DNA from: Plecoglossus altivelis
Lineage: Eukaryota > Chordata > Actinopteri > Osmeriformes > Plecoglossidae
Reading direction: 5' to 3'
Length of the DNA stretch: 64,000 nt
NCBI GenBank assembly: GCA_036571765.1
Contig: BROE01000012.1
Coordinates: 10,306,575 to 10,370,574, forward strand
Positions within the stretch are counted from its first letter, which is position 1, and every line of letters begins with the position of its first letter. The translations under genes were made by a program, and so were the position numbers. This document shows, piece after piece, positions 1 to 25,687 of the stretch. The notes beneath the pieces are model-generated. The model ran no database searches. It worked only from the letters and a program-made list of their open reading frames with translations, and was not told where the DNA came from.

Positions 1-126
1 TTCCACAGGGAAAAACTCAACCCACTCTGTGTCTCCAGAAGTGGCTTGAAAATGACGTTCGGCGTACCCCAAGGCTCCGTCCGTGGCCCGTTCCATTTCT
101 CCTCCGCCCCGTTAGCCCGCCTCTGC

Positions 127-13856
<13,730 letters not shown>

Positions 13857-14130
13857 TGTTGTGGTTGCAATTAAATTCCCCCCTCGACCTCAGCACATGT
13901 AGATAAAGAATGAGTTGAATATGTCGCCAGATCTCTCCCCCCTTCTCTCCGCTCGATTGCTTCGTTTTCGTGCTCTCGTCTTTCCTCTCTCACGTGGTTG
14001 ACGGTGGACCAGGCAGCCTTCAGCCCAAAATGGCAGTCGGGCAAACTTCTCCGGGTCATAATACGGTGCGCTAGTGGGTCGACTTGTTCTGTGCTTGTTT
14101 CATTGCTCTGCAATGGGGAATCATCTTCTC
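13857..14130 (-). promoter_or_regulatory. naa15: Probable naa15 5'UTR and promoter
   Basis: It lies directly upstream of the naa15 start codon. The stretch is relatively CpG-rich for this window. It has a YY1-like AAAATGGC near 14028-14035 and pyrimidine runs typical of translation-related gene leaders. There is no TATA box at a sensible distance. Start sites cannot be placed from sequence alone. Confidence 0.55.
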
Positions 14131-14822
14131 TTTTTTATAAACTGTGTTTTTTCGTACTGACTTTTGTAATTGTTCATTGTTCTGCGCTTCCCTCAATTGA
14201 GCGATTGTGTGGGACTTTTCATCTTTTAAAACATTAAGCATTGAGAAAGCCGTTCAAATATATAATTTAAACTGTGGCTTTGCTTGAAAAGTTACTGTAT
14301 GTCTGTATGTTTTGATGTAAAATTAAATCAAATGCCCATTTCAAGCTATTCAAGGAGTCTCCACAAGAGGGGGCTATAGTCATAGAAAAAGAGACACCAT
14401 CACCCTGTAACCCCCCTCTCTCTGTTTTGCATTGTGCGAGGCAGAAGGTTAGACACATCTCTTTTTATCAGGTGGCCTCCGCCTGCTGTACTCCACACTA
14501 TGTTGCAATATCATTCATCAACACGTTTTTCAGAAACACACAGACACAACCGCACTGCTGCCCTCAATTCAGCATCCTGTCAACATACTCTTTTTTTATC
14601 TACCTCTTTTTATCATGTCCCTTCTCTCTCGATTTATCGTCTTCTCTTCAGCCTTCATTAACATCGTTCTTGTCTATCTCCATCCCCCTTTCTCTCAATC
14701 TCCCTGGTGGGTTAGCCTAACAGGCCAATAAGCAACAACAAGGAGGGTGTATGACTCCCCACCATCACCCTGACTTTGTGACACATCATTTCTCCTGCTG
14801 ATTAAACCATGGAGCGCAACCC

Positions 14823-14826
<4 letters not shown>

Positions 14827-14914
<88 letters not shown>
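14827..14914. repeat. Compound (CT)n(AC)n microsatellite
   Basis: About 17 CT units (14827-14860) run straight into about 27 AC units (14861-14914). Confidence 0.97.
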
Positions 14915-14918
<4 letters not shown>

Positions 14919-15320
14919 GTCAGACAGCTGCAACCAGTGGATTAGCATTTGGAGCGGGGATTGATTAAGACTGTCTGGCTGCTCTCAAGCTTATTTCACT
15001 AAATGGGACCTGAGGAGGATAATGTCCCTAACTAAACGCTGGTCCCTTGGGGAGGGTGGGTGTGGGTGTGACAGAGGAGATGTGGCTTGTAATAAACCTT
15101 TTATGTATTCTCCCCTCCCATCCCCTCATCTCTACAGTTACATGAGTAGATCACCCACTCGTGGCCTTCTGTCATATCTTCTTTCTTTCTGTCTCCCTCC
15201 CTATATCTAAAAAACACTGAGGCAAAAGTCACTTTTTTACAAATGCGTCTGTTATGGGACAATGTGGCAACAATTAACTCATCATTCGACATTATTCAAT
15301 CAACCCCATGCAGTAACCTC

Positions 15321-15441
15321 TCTCTGCCCTGTTCATCTCTCCATCCTTACTCTCTGTCCTGTTCATCTCTCCATCCTTACTCTCTGTCCTGTTCATCTCT
15401 CCACCCTTACTCTCTGTCCTGTTCCTTCTCTCCATCCTTAC
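15321..15441. repeat. 30-bp tandem repeat, 4 copies
   Basis: Units share GTCCTGTTCATCTCTCCATC. Starts are at 15321, 15351, 15381 and 15411, and the last unit is slightly altered. Confidence 0.93.
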
Positions 15442-15761
15442 CTCTCCCTTTTCCTCTCTCCTCCTGGTGGCATCTCTCCTGAGCTTGAGTAATGATGTTG
15501 TCATCTCCCTCCCTCTCCATTCATCACTGTCAGAGACATATATATGTAGGGGGGGTAAGATGTAGGATGAGAGCTGCAGAGGGAGAGAGACCGCAGAAAG
15601 GTAAGGGGGAGCAGTGGGAACAAAGGAATGGAGAGAAAGAGTTAGAAGGCAGGTGCAGGTGCATGTGTTGGGTTTCTTTTCCTTGTTAGAGGACAGTAAC
15701 ACAATGTGGGTTGATTCATGATTATTATTAGTGTCAGACAGAATTAAGACGCTGCTCTTTA

Positions 15762-15787
15762 GCATTTGCAAGTTTAATTATGCAAAT
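15762..15787. promoter_or_regulatory. Paired octamer/homeobox-type element
   Basis: ATTTGCA (15764-15770) and ATGCAAAT (15780-15787) lie in opposite orientation around a TTTAATTA core. This is the pattern of POU and homeodomain binding sites in conserved enhancers. Function is inferred only. Confidence 0.35.
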
Positions 15788-18034
15788 GAGGTCTTTCTTG
15801 GACACGGCTTTAGGCCTGGGCTTTGCCTGCCGTGTGATATTATATCTCATGTAGAACAGGATGGTTGGAACACTAGTTAAAGCAAGTGTTTCTGCAAATG
15901 TCTCTATATTTCACAGTCCTTCACTGGTTTAGTGTGGGATTTAATTTCTCAGTCAAATATTTGCAGGACACTACAGTTGAACTTGAAAGGAACACCCATG
16001 CGTGCACGCACACGTATGAACACACAGACACACACACACACACATATATGCATTCACATCCAGAAAGATGCCTTCAGACAGAAATTTCATTTAATATGAT
16101 CAGCGAGAACATTCTCTCTTTATTGTTGTATCTTTTCTGAAAAAAAAGAAAACAAAAAAAAGTGTTTTTGTATTTCTCTCATGTTAACATTTCAGAATTC
16201 TGTACAGGATAAAAAGAAATAAGCACTGCTTAAGAGGAAAATCCCAAACTAGAAAAAAATTAGAAGAGGTTTACAATACAAATTAGTAGTAAGACATTGT
16301 CTGAAGTGCAATGGCATAGCTCAGATGGGTTAAAAGTGAAAAAAACTGAAATAAAAATACTTCTCTATTTTTTGACAAACAGTAATTTCTTTACAGAGAG
16401 TAGAGACAGTATTATCTGATGTATTTAAACCTGTAAAAACATATTTACAAATAGCCTTTTTATTTTATATAATTTTTCTCAGTCAACAACACAAAAAAAG
16501 GAGAAAAAAAAGATACCGTAAAATGACGTTCACAATTGACTTGGTCCCAGTATACAATGATATTTGGAGGAAGCTTTGTTTCATTTTTTCATATTTTTTC
16601 TGCGTGAGGGGGTTTGTCCTTCATATTGAAAAAAGGACTAATAGTCACCAACCGAGGCCCCTGTGTCCATTAACACTGACCAGAAATGGTTTCCCCCACC
16701 TGAAACAGCAGGCCTATAGGAGCAGGAAGTAACATAAAGAGTGAGCTAGCAAACCCTGGTCGCTGGTCTGAAGTCTGACATACACTGTTTTCCTCTTATA
16801 GTTTCGGATTGCAGGAAAGGTAAACGAACTCCTGATTTCTAGACACGTGAGGGCGACTTCTGTGCCGAATGCTACTGTCTTCCTTCCAACACCAAACACA
16901 TAACGAGCTACATGTCCCCGAAACAGAAGCAGACAAAAATATAGAGGTGACTGTATGGGTGGTGTTACCAGCCTTCACTGTCACTGGCTAAAAAGGTCTT
17001 TCACCCACAAGGGTACTTAAAGGGTTCTGGGGAACTCTATTAACACTATGGCATGGACACGGACAAAAGACTGGCCAGAGGAAGATGGAATAAGGGAGAG
17101 AGGAAGGCGATTTGAATAGGTATGTTGTGACATTTTTGCATTCAGTCCTTTTTGAATGTTGTATGTCTGTCGGTACAGAGGCAGAAATAAACACTTTATC
17201 TAGCGGTATCCAATTCTGAAGCATTTTGGAAGCTGCGTGTCCATCGTCTTGTGACACAGTTAAGTCACTAGGCAGAAGCTGTTCCAAAACACAGCCACTA
17301 GAGCTCCTAAATCCCACTCGCTTTGAGACCTGCTGGGCCTGCTAGTCTCTACCCCTCGTTTCACCTCTTCGATTTCAGGCAAAGGTGGACTGTGTGTAGG
17401 CAACGACTCACTGAAAGCACAGGTAGATATCCTGCCAGATGCCACGGCCCTTTCTAATCTCCTTTTGTCTCAGCTCTTTCTAAAAGCATAAAAATAGAAA
17501 TGAAAGCAGAGGTCACACATTATGGAGAACAGTGGTTAAGTTCTGCTGTGGTGAGGTCTCGGTCCCAGCTCAGCCTCTCTTCACAGTTACTAGGACCGGT
17601 ATTCATGTTTCACATACATCTGAACGACAGCTAACGCGGAAAACAGAGCGACACCAACCTTCAGATTGGAGAACCTTCAGAAAGACAAGGGAGACAGATT
17701 GAACAGTGAGACTATCCTTTTTTTTGTTGAACAGATCAAATGTTTTCTAGATGACACAAAAAGGATGTGACAAAAAAAAACAGGTGAGCACACTCCAAGA
17801 TGGCTGACAACGTGTTTTTTTTGTCCATTTCAAATGAAGTCACTTGTGGTGCTTGATATACATTCAATGCCTAGCTATCCTTTCCTACTTGTCTTCTAGT
17901 TGGACTACATTGATATAGATTTCATAAGAGAGGTTGAGAGACAGACGGTGATTATTGGGTGTGATGGAGCTCCCTAAGCTGCTTCTCTCTGACTGATAGT
18001 TCCTCTCCCTCCATTCTCCCTGGCCGTTGGGGAG

Positions 18035-18326
18035 TGGTGTGTGTGTGTCAGGGCGTGTGTGTGTGACAGGGCGTGTGTGTGTGTGTGTGACAGGGCGTGT
18101 GTGTGTGTATCTGTGTGTGACAGGGCATGTGTGTGTGTGTGACAGGGCGTATGTGTGTGTGACAGGGCATGTGTGTGTCTGTGTGACAGGGTATGTGTGT
18201 GTGTGATAGGGCATGTGTGTGTGTGTGACAGGGCAAGTGTGTGTATGTGTGTGTGACAGGGCATGTGTGTGTGTGACAGGGTATGTGTGTGTGTGACAGG
18301 GTATGTGTGTGTGTGTGATAGGGAAT
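18035..18326. repeat. (GT)n minisatellite with GACAGGG spacers
   Basis: GT runs are broken every 20-30 bp by GACAGGGCGT or GACAGGGTAT. It is followed by (CA)n at about 18370-18402. Confidence 0.93.
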
Positions 18327-18607
18327 GTGTGCGCGCTAGCTGCCAGTTCTTTTAGTTCTCCCTCTCTTCCACACACACACACACACACGCACACACACAC
18401 ACGCTCTCTGTCCCACACACACGGACACATACACAGCTACAGCGAACAGGAAATGAAGCCCTGGCTCCTCGGCTCAGGCTGGTTGCCTAGCAACAGTGGT
18501 AGGGGGGCCCGGTGCGTCTGCGCAGCGCACAAAAGAGAAACGCCGTTTGTTTTGTTGTGATGTTCACAGTATAAACAGCAGGCTGAACGCAGACAAAAAG
18601 CACAGCC

Positions 18608-18858
18608 CTCTAGAGAGAGGGAAGCAAGAGGGAGGGAGAGGAGAGAGAGAGAAGGAAGAGAGAGGGGGAGGAGAGAGGGAAGGAAGGAAGAGAGGAAGAG
18701 TAGAGAGGGAGGAAGAGAGATGGAGAGAGGGAGGAAAAGAGGGTAGGAACAGAGAGGGAGGAAGAGAGAGAGAGAGAGAGAGAGAGGGAGTGAAGAGAGG
18801 AGAGAGGGAAGGAAGAGAGAGGGAGAAGAGAGGGAGAGAAGAAAAAGAGAGGGAAGGA
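18608..18858 (+). repeat. GA/GGA purine tract
   Basis: About 250 bp of nearly pure purine on the plus strand, including a (GA)n core. Arginine/glutamate-rich open frames across it are repeat artefacts. Confidence 0.9.
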
Positions 18859-19592
18859 GGGTGGAGTGCATGAGTCTACACCACTCAGGGTGTACGAGTT
18901 CTGACAGATGCTTCTGTTTGTCTCTGTTCGTTGATAACACTGAAGCCCCCAGTAGGAACATAAGAATGGCTTGTTTGTGTCTCTCTGAGTATATGTGGGT
19001 GTATGTGTTTATGTCTGTCTGGACTGTCAAAGAGAATGGCATATGTATAAATGCTATGATCATTACACAATATACCCCCCCCACACACACACACCACCTG
19101 CATACACACCTGCAACACAGAATGACAACATGGAGTTAGACAGCACCACACACTCAGCCTAACCACCAAAACCCCCAAATCTACCAGAGAACATGAGTTT
19201 GGCCCAATGAGGAAACACTTCTAGAAGGGGTTGGTTTGAGGCATTGGAAAAAAGGATAGTCACATCATGTAAAACGAAATAAAAATAAAATAAAAAACAG
19301 ATACAAATTCACTTCTCAATCCGTGTGTGATATCTATTACCACAAGACCACATTCATTGAGAGGCGCTTTAAATATCATAATACGCACAGATTTTCTTGC
19401 ACACACGCGCACACACACACGCACACACATAATACAAGACAAGGAACTCATCTATCAGCTTTTTCATGTTTTACAAAACAAAACATGTTGCTTGTCCCAT
19501 CTCCTTTAATTTTATTTCTATTTCCCAGTTAAAGTTCTCCCCTCCCATTATCTTGTAGTCCGTCTAATAAAAACTCAATGTTTCACCGTTGG

Positions 19593-20686
19593 CTATTGGC
19601 TGGGAAAAAACTCCTCCATCCAACCATCACTCGAGTCCAGCTCTGCTCCCGTGCCATCGGCCAATCCGAAGCCCCCGCCCGAGGGAGCCTGCCCGCCCCC
19701 ATAGCCATACGAGGACATGTCCTGGCTAGACGTCCGCTGGTAGCCTTGCGGCTGACCCCCGACCCCACCTCCCTGGCCATAGGGCCCTCCTCCACCTCCA
19801 CCACCCATGGCTGGGCCCCCGGGCCCCTGTCCGAAGGTCCCCATGCCAGGCACACTCTGGCCCATCACCCCCTGGCTCATCACCATGGGTCTAGGCTGGT
19901 TGGTCCTGGATTGGCCGCCCATGTGAGCCGCCATCATGGGCCCGGTCATGCCTGCTGCAGGGTTCCCCACCCTGGGGTCCATGGGCTGGCCCATGCCCTG
20001 GGGGAAATGCTGTTTGGCCATACGCGGCTGCTGTCCTGGTTGCAGCCCGTAGCCCTGGGAGGAGCTAAATCCCACCATGTCTCCTGTAGTCCTGCCCACG
20101 CCGGCAACTCCACCACCCATAGACTGCATATTCTGCCCCTGTTGCTGCGGCCAGCCCCCCATCCCCCCTGCCTGCACCCCTCCGCCTCCACCGCCTCCGC
20201 CTCCCATCATGCTCTGCAGCCTCTGGGCCTGGGCCTTGGTGTTGGGTGGCCCTTTGAGGGGCTGCTGGGACATAGAGTTCATCATCATTCCTTGGCTGCC
20301 ATATCCTCCTCCCATGCCCCCGACCCCCACGCCGGGCCCCACCGGCCCCTGCCTTTGGGGCTGCCCGGCCGGGTTGTGCTGGGGGGGGAGCCCCATGGAG
20401 CCCTGGACGCTTTGGCTTTGGTGCTGTTGTTGTTGCTGCTGCATCATCTGGCTCATGGAAGGGTTGAGGCCGTAGAGGGACTGCTGGCCAGCCCCCTGGC
20501 CTCCGTACGGGAGTCCCATGTCGGACTGGGACCCCACTGAGCCCCCCGGGCCCCCCTGCATGGATCCCTGGTTCTGGACGGAGCCCATCTGGACCATCTG
20601 GGCCTGCTGGTTCTGCTGCTGGAGGAGGCGAGCTGCTCGGATGTTCTGGAGTGCCTGGGAGCGGGCCGCCATCTCCTGGGGCGTAC
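19593..20686 (-). CDS. maml3: maml3 last exon (stop TAG at 19593-19595)
   Basis: It runs from TPQEMAARSQALQNIRAARL through a six-Gln run and long G/P/Q/M-rich sequence, via QPRMAKQHFPQGMGQPMDPR and QPRPMVMSQGVMGQSVPGMG, to DSSDGWMEEFFPSQ. The acceptor is CCACAG. It is 1094 bp and enters in phase 1. Human MAML3 ends with a longer acidic motif (DEWMQELDELFGNP). A 320-aa open frame on the opposite strand is a composition shadow. Confidence 0.9.
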
Positions 20687-23600
20687 CTGTGGACGGGGGG
20701 AGCGGAGGGGTTAGACCTCTGAGACGTGCTTTCACTTCGAAACAGAGAGAAGTTGAGAGATGGAGGTCGGAAGTAGACACGAGTCAACAGGTAACGAATG
20801 GATAGATGGGTAGATGGAATAAATGGATCGGATGGACAGACGGATGAATGGATGGATTAATGGATAAATGCATGGGTGAATGGATTAATGGATAAATGAA
20901 TGGGTGGATGGCAGCCAGAGCCAGTGAAAGACAGAGCTAGTGATAAAGGGACAGGTGCACAGGGGGCAGGAGAGGAGAAGATATTGGATCATACTGGAAC
21001 AGGTGAAGCGTGTCCTGCCTTCCTGACAACCAATCGACAGTGAGGTGACAAACACAACATCGACGACAGCCCGTACACAGGCCTGTTCTCTTCCAGACAC
21101 TTTGCTTTGGTGACGGGAAATAAGGTTTGTTTTTGTGTGTGTGTTTTTTTTTAACAAACCTCAAAAGCAAAGCAGTACAAAGTAAAAGAACCAGGCCAGG
21201 AACCCATGTCAAGATGTTCTCTCCTCTCACGAGCTGTTCCTGCATGGCTCTGGGCTCGTGCTGAGGTGATGTACTGTGGCAGGCAAACGTCTCCAAATCC
21301 CCATGAAACCTCTTCTGACACCATTTCGCTAATCCCTCACCTCACATCTCTCTCCCACTCTCTCGTTCTTTTCCATCCTTCTTTCTTCCTCTCTTATCAG
21401 CCTCTCTTGGTTAACTGACTGTCATTGTGTGCAATGTAGCCTTTCTATACTGAAAACAGTCTCATTCCTGTGAGGCAGACAGACATGGTGCTTTACTGCA
21501 CACTGCAGAAGTCGAGGCTCTCGCTGGGGAACATTGCTTCCATAAGCCCAGACAACATAAACAGTTTAGAGGACAAGCGATATATAACGCTGATGACTCT
21601 CCTTCCTTTTCCTCCCTCCCTCCCGCTCACATTTATTACTTTTCTTCCGACTGAAGAAGACAGCCAGCCAGACACTGTAATGGCTGCAAATGGCTCCTCT
21701 TCACTCCTCTCTTTCTCTCCTCCGTCTCCCTCCCTCCCTCTCCCTCCCTCTTCCAGTCTCTCTCTTTTCACTGTCTCTCTCCATCAGGAGACTCCACCGG
21801 AACTCTGGGGGATCTGGGACAGGTTGCCACGGTAACAGGCAGAGCAGGAATATTTTCCAGAGTGAAGGAGACAGAGAAATCGAGACTTGTGGATAGAGTG
21901 ACAGAGGGGTCCCTGATTGGTCATAGATGACCTCATATTTATGAGGAGAGTGTGTTTGACTTACCCTGGTACTGGTTGACCTGTGGGTAGGGATTCCTCT
22001 GGCCTTGTACCATCTGTCTGGGAAGATGCTGCTGCTGCTGAAGCTACACACACAGGTACACATGCAAGCACACACACACGCACACACACACGCACACACA
22101 CACACACACGTGCAAGCACGCGCAGACAGACACACACACACACACAGAAGAACAACAACAACATTACTTCCAGCTCTGAGTTGATCATCTGACAAAAAAA
22201 CATAATGGATTCTATTTTTTTTACGCTCACGTCACCAGACCCAGCTTGATCGACCACAGAAAGAGTGCTAACTAACTCATTCATACAACACAGTATCCAG
22301 TGTAGATAGCTAATCATATAACATTGTAGCTTAAACAGTTTAGAGCTCGAAGTAGCAGCTAAAACAGGTTCATGACATAATCGTTACTACTACTAATAAC
22401 AATATGTTGAAAGTCTAAAAAAATTGTGGGTGAATATATTGCAGTGTGACGGTGATGTGTGTATTTCAACGAATGTTGAAAAGAAAATGACAAGCACGTA
22501 GACAGGTGAAGATCAAAGGCAGTGTGTAGCGAGGGGGGGCTGGTGTAGCGAGGGAGGGCTGGTGTAGCGAGGGGGGGCAGGTGTAGCGAGGGGGGGCTGG
22601 TGTAGCGAGGGGGGGCAGGTGTAGCGAGGGGGGGCAGGTGTAGCGAGGGGGGGCTGGTCAGGCTGATTATAGCTCAGACCAGACGGACAGAACGGAAGAG
22701 GAGGAGATGTTTTGCTGTCTCATCCACTGCTCACAGACCGTAGCGGACACATACAGACACAGAGACATGAAAACACACACACGACCACACACACACACAC
22801 ACACACACAGACAGACATACACACACACATGCTACCTGCTCAGCCAGGAGCTGCTGTTGCTGCTGGTGTCTCTGCTCACGGAGCAGCTGCTGTTTCTGCT
22901 GCTCCATCATGTGCAGCTGCACCCTCTTCTCCTGCTCCAGCGCCATCATCTGCTTCATCATGGCCTGCTGCTGGTTGCCCAGGTAACCCGGGGGAGGTCC
23001 CGCCCCTTGGCTGGGCCCCACCCCCGAGGCCACACCCCCAGAGGGATGTGGGGGCGGGACGGCACCGGGTGGCCGTGACATGCCGACCACTCCTTGCTCC
23101 TGGAGAGGGAGGGGAAGACGGAGAAATGAGTTGAACGTGTTGGTCAGTCAAAGTGACGTCAAGTGACGAGCCAATCAGTGGTCAACTGTCAAATCATATG
23201 ATTGTTTGCAGAGGACTTGTCAGTCTTTGTCAAAGATGACTCCCAAGCAAGGGTCGGCGAGAGCGTGCACACGCACAGAACTCCCCCATGCTTTATGGAT
23301 CTCTGCTACAACCCCTCATTAGCATATAAAGAGCCCCTCCTCCTCTCAACCGAGCGTTAATCTCTTATAGGATAAAAAGGCCCCAGTCAACCAATGAGAG
23401 GAAGCCCTCAGGAAATCTATTAAAGGTTAGCTCTATGATCGCTGTGGGTGTTAAGTAGGAGAGCAGCAAGCATCGTCTAGCACTGCCTTGGGGCAAATAG
23501 ACAATTTTAGATGATGATAACGATAAGGCTTTTTTTTCTCTTGACAGAGAAATGCATTGACTGAGTGTGTGATACCATCCTGATACACAGTCTATCAACC

Positions 23601-23745
23601 TTCTATCAAAATGTAACTGTAGAGAGTCAGACCTGACTAGTCGCTTGCCTGAGCTGTTCCATCCCTTAATGGCACGGCATCCAAGCCAGGGGCAAGAGAC
23701 ATGCAGTAGCCACCCCTGGCCAGAGGGGGTCAGTAGTGCTCTGTA

Positions 23746-23803
<58 letters not shown>

Positions 23804-24119
23804 CGTGCATGTCTCAGTCTCAATGGCCACCTCTCAGCAGATGGCTCAATCATGACAGCTCTGATCTACAATCTCTCTCTCCCTCCATCTTCAATCTCTC
23901 TCTCCGACTCACTTTCTTCCCCTTCCTCTTCCATTTCTCCTCCTTTCCCTCCCTCCCTTACTCCCTCCTTCCCTCTCTCCCTGGACTTGAGTCATGTCCA
24001 CACAGTCACCAGGGACAGGAGGAATGACAGAAGATGGAAAAGGAGAAGAGAGGAGGAGTGAAGAGATCACGGAGAGGCAGGTAGCAGAGGATTCAAAGAG
24101 GAAAGAGAGAGAGACAGAG

Positions 24120-24158
<39 letters not shown>

Positions 24159-25201
24159 AAAGAGCAGCTCAAAAAACAGAGAGAAAGAGAGAGGACAAGA
24201 AAAGACAAGAGCAGCCGGTAATGAGCATAATAAGGTGACGCTTCAAATGAGAAGAGAGAAAGACATGCAGAGAGGGGGGCTGGAAGGATAGAGGGAACGA
24301 GAGGAGAAAGAGGGAGAGAAAGTGAGAAGGAGAGCGGAGAGCAGGTACCCCTGGCAACGGTGTCCGTGGCGATGAACAGATGGCGCTGGAAGGAGCAGCG
24401 GCGGCCACCGTGCCTGGTCGCCCCCGACAACACCGGGCATAACCGCAGGAATATCACACACGCACACCGACACACACGCACACCGACACACACGCACACC
24501 GACACACACACGCACTTAGCACGCCTGCTCACACACAAACACACTTCTATGCCCCCACCCACCCCCCCCTTATCATCCATTTCCTTCTGTCCCAGATCTC
24601 CTGTTGAATAATGTAACAAAGAGCATCAGTCCTGCACCTTCTCACCAGCTCCTCACATTCCTCTCTGCTACACACACGCACGCACGCGCACACACACACA
24701 CACACACACACAATGTAGGTCTAATGCATGAGAGCATATAGACATTGTAGTACTGTACTGAAGTACTGAATAGGCATCGATGCTGGCTCCTTATTCACTC
24801 CAGAAAGATGGATGATGAGCCAGGAGACAGACCTTTCTGCAGTAGAGGAATAAACATCCACAGGATCAAACACACACTTGACAGAGACTGGTACAGGAGA
24901 AGGTCAAGGCAGAGGAGAGGAAGGGAGGAGAGGAACGGAGGAGAGGAGGAAAGGAGGAGAGAAATGGAGGAGAGAAGAGGAGGAGGGGAATGAGCTGGTG
25001 GGAAAAAGAGGCTGTCATACTTATTGGGTTAGGGACCAGGAGAGCACAGGTGATTACATTACACTGAGAAGGAGCGGAAATACACGTGTGTGTGTGTGTA
25101 TTTGTGAGTGTGGGTGTACTTACAAGTGTGTGTGATTGGAGGGGACTGAGTGTGTAGAAAGAGCATGAGAGTGAATTAGCGTGCAAGAGAGGCGTGGGCA
25201 C

Positions 25202-25246
<45 letters not shown>

Positions 25247-25640
25247 GACTTGCTCTTTTGCCAAAGTGAAGTCACTTGTCCCCTTGGTGACCACCCTGCA
25301 ACAACCTGGCTGAACCGACACACACACACACACTCACACACGCACGCGCACACACACATACACGCACGCGCACACACACAAATAAGCCTCTTAGAACGTT
25401 GGTGCTTGGCTGTGCAGCATTGTAAGTCAGTATGCTTTCTGAAGCACACACACACACTCACACATCTGTCCAGCACCAGAGAGACAACATCGTCCTTGGC
25501 TAATCAGAGTGTGTGTGTGTGTGCACGCGTGTTCTCCCGAATGAACACACTAGGTAACAAAAGCATCCCATGTGTTGTGTGTTAAAACATGCAGTCTAAC
25601 ATGGGTATTATGCAACACCTGCTGGCTGGTCCGCACCAAA

Positions 25641-25687
<47 letters not shown>

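Larger units (their letters stand above)
14131..16100. other. Intergenic region between naa15 and maml3
   Basis: No gene is recognised. The region holds a (CT)n(AC)n microsatellite, a 30-bp repeat, a paired octamer element at 15762-15787, and a CTCF-like CCACAAGAGGGGGC near 14361. All open frames are short or repeat-derived. Confidence 0.75.
16100..19592 (-). other. maml3: Probable maml3 3'UTR region
   Basis: The region follows the maml3 stop codon. 16120-17900 is AT-rich and almost free of microsatellites, unlike its surroundings. Minus-strand AATAAA signals are present at 19511-19516 (about 77 nt after the stop) and at 16119-16124, so both a short and a long (about 3.5 kb) 3'UTR are possible. 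GT and GA repeats at 18035-18326 and 18608-18858 would lie inside the long form. Confidence 0.4.

Noticed and set aside
19578..20540. 320-aa plus-strand open frame
   Set aside because: It is exactly antisense to the maml3 last exon. The G/P/Q/M-rich codons there give few stops on the other strand, and the protein has no family resemblance.
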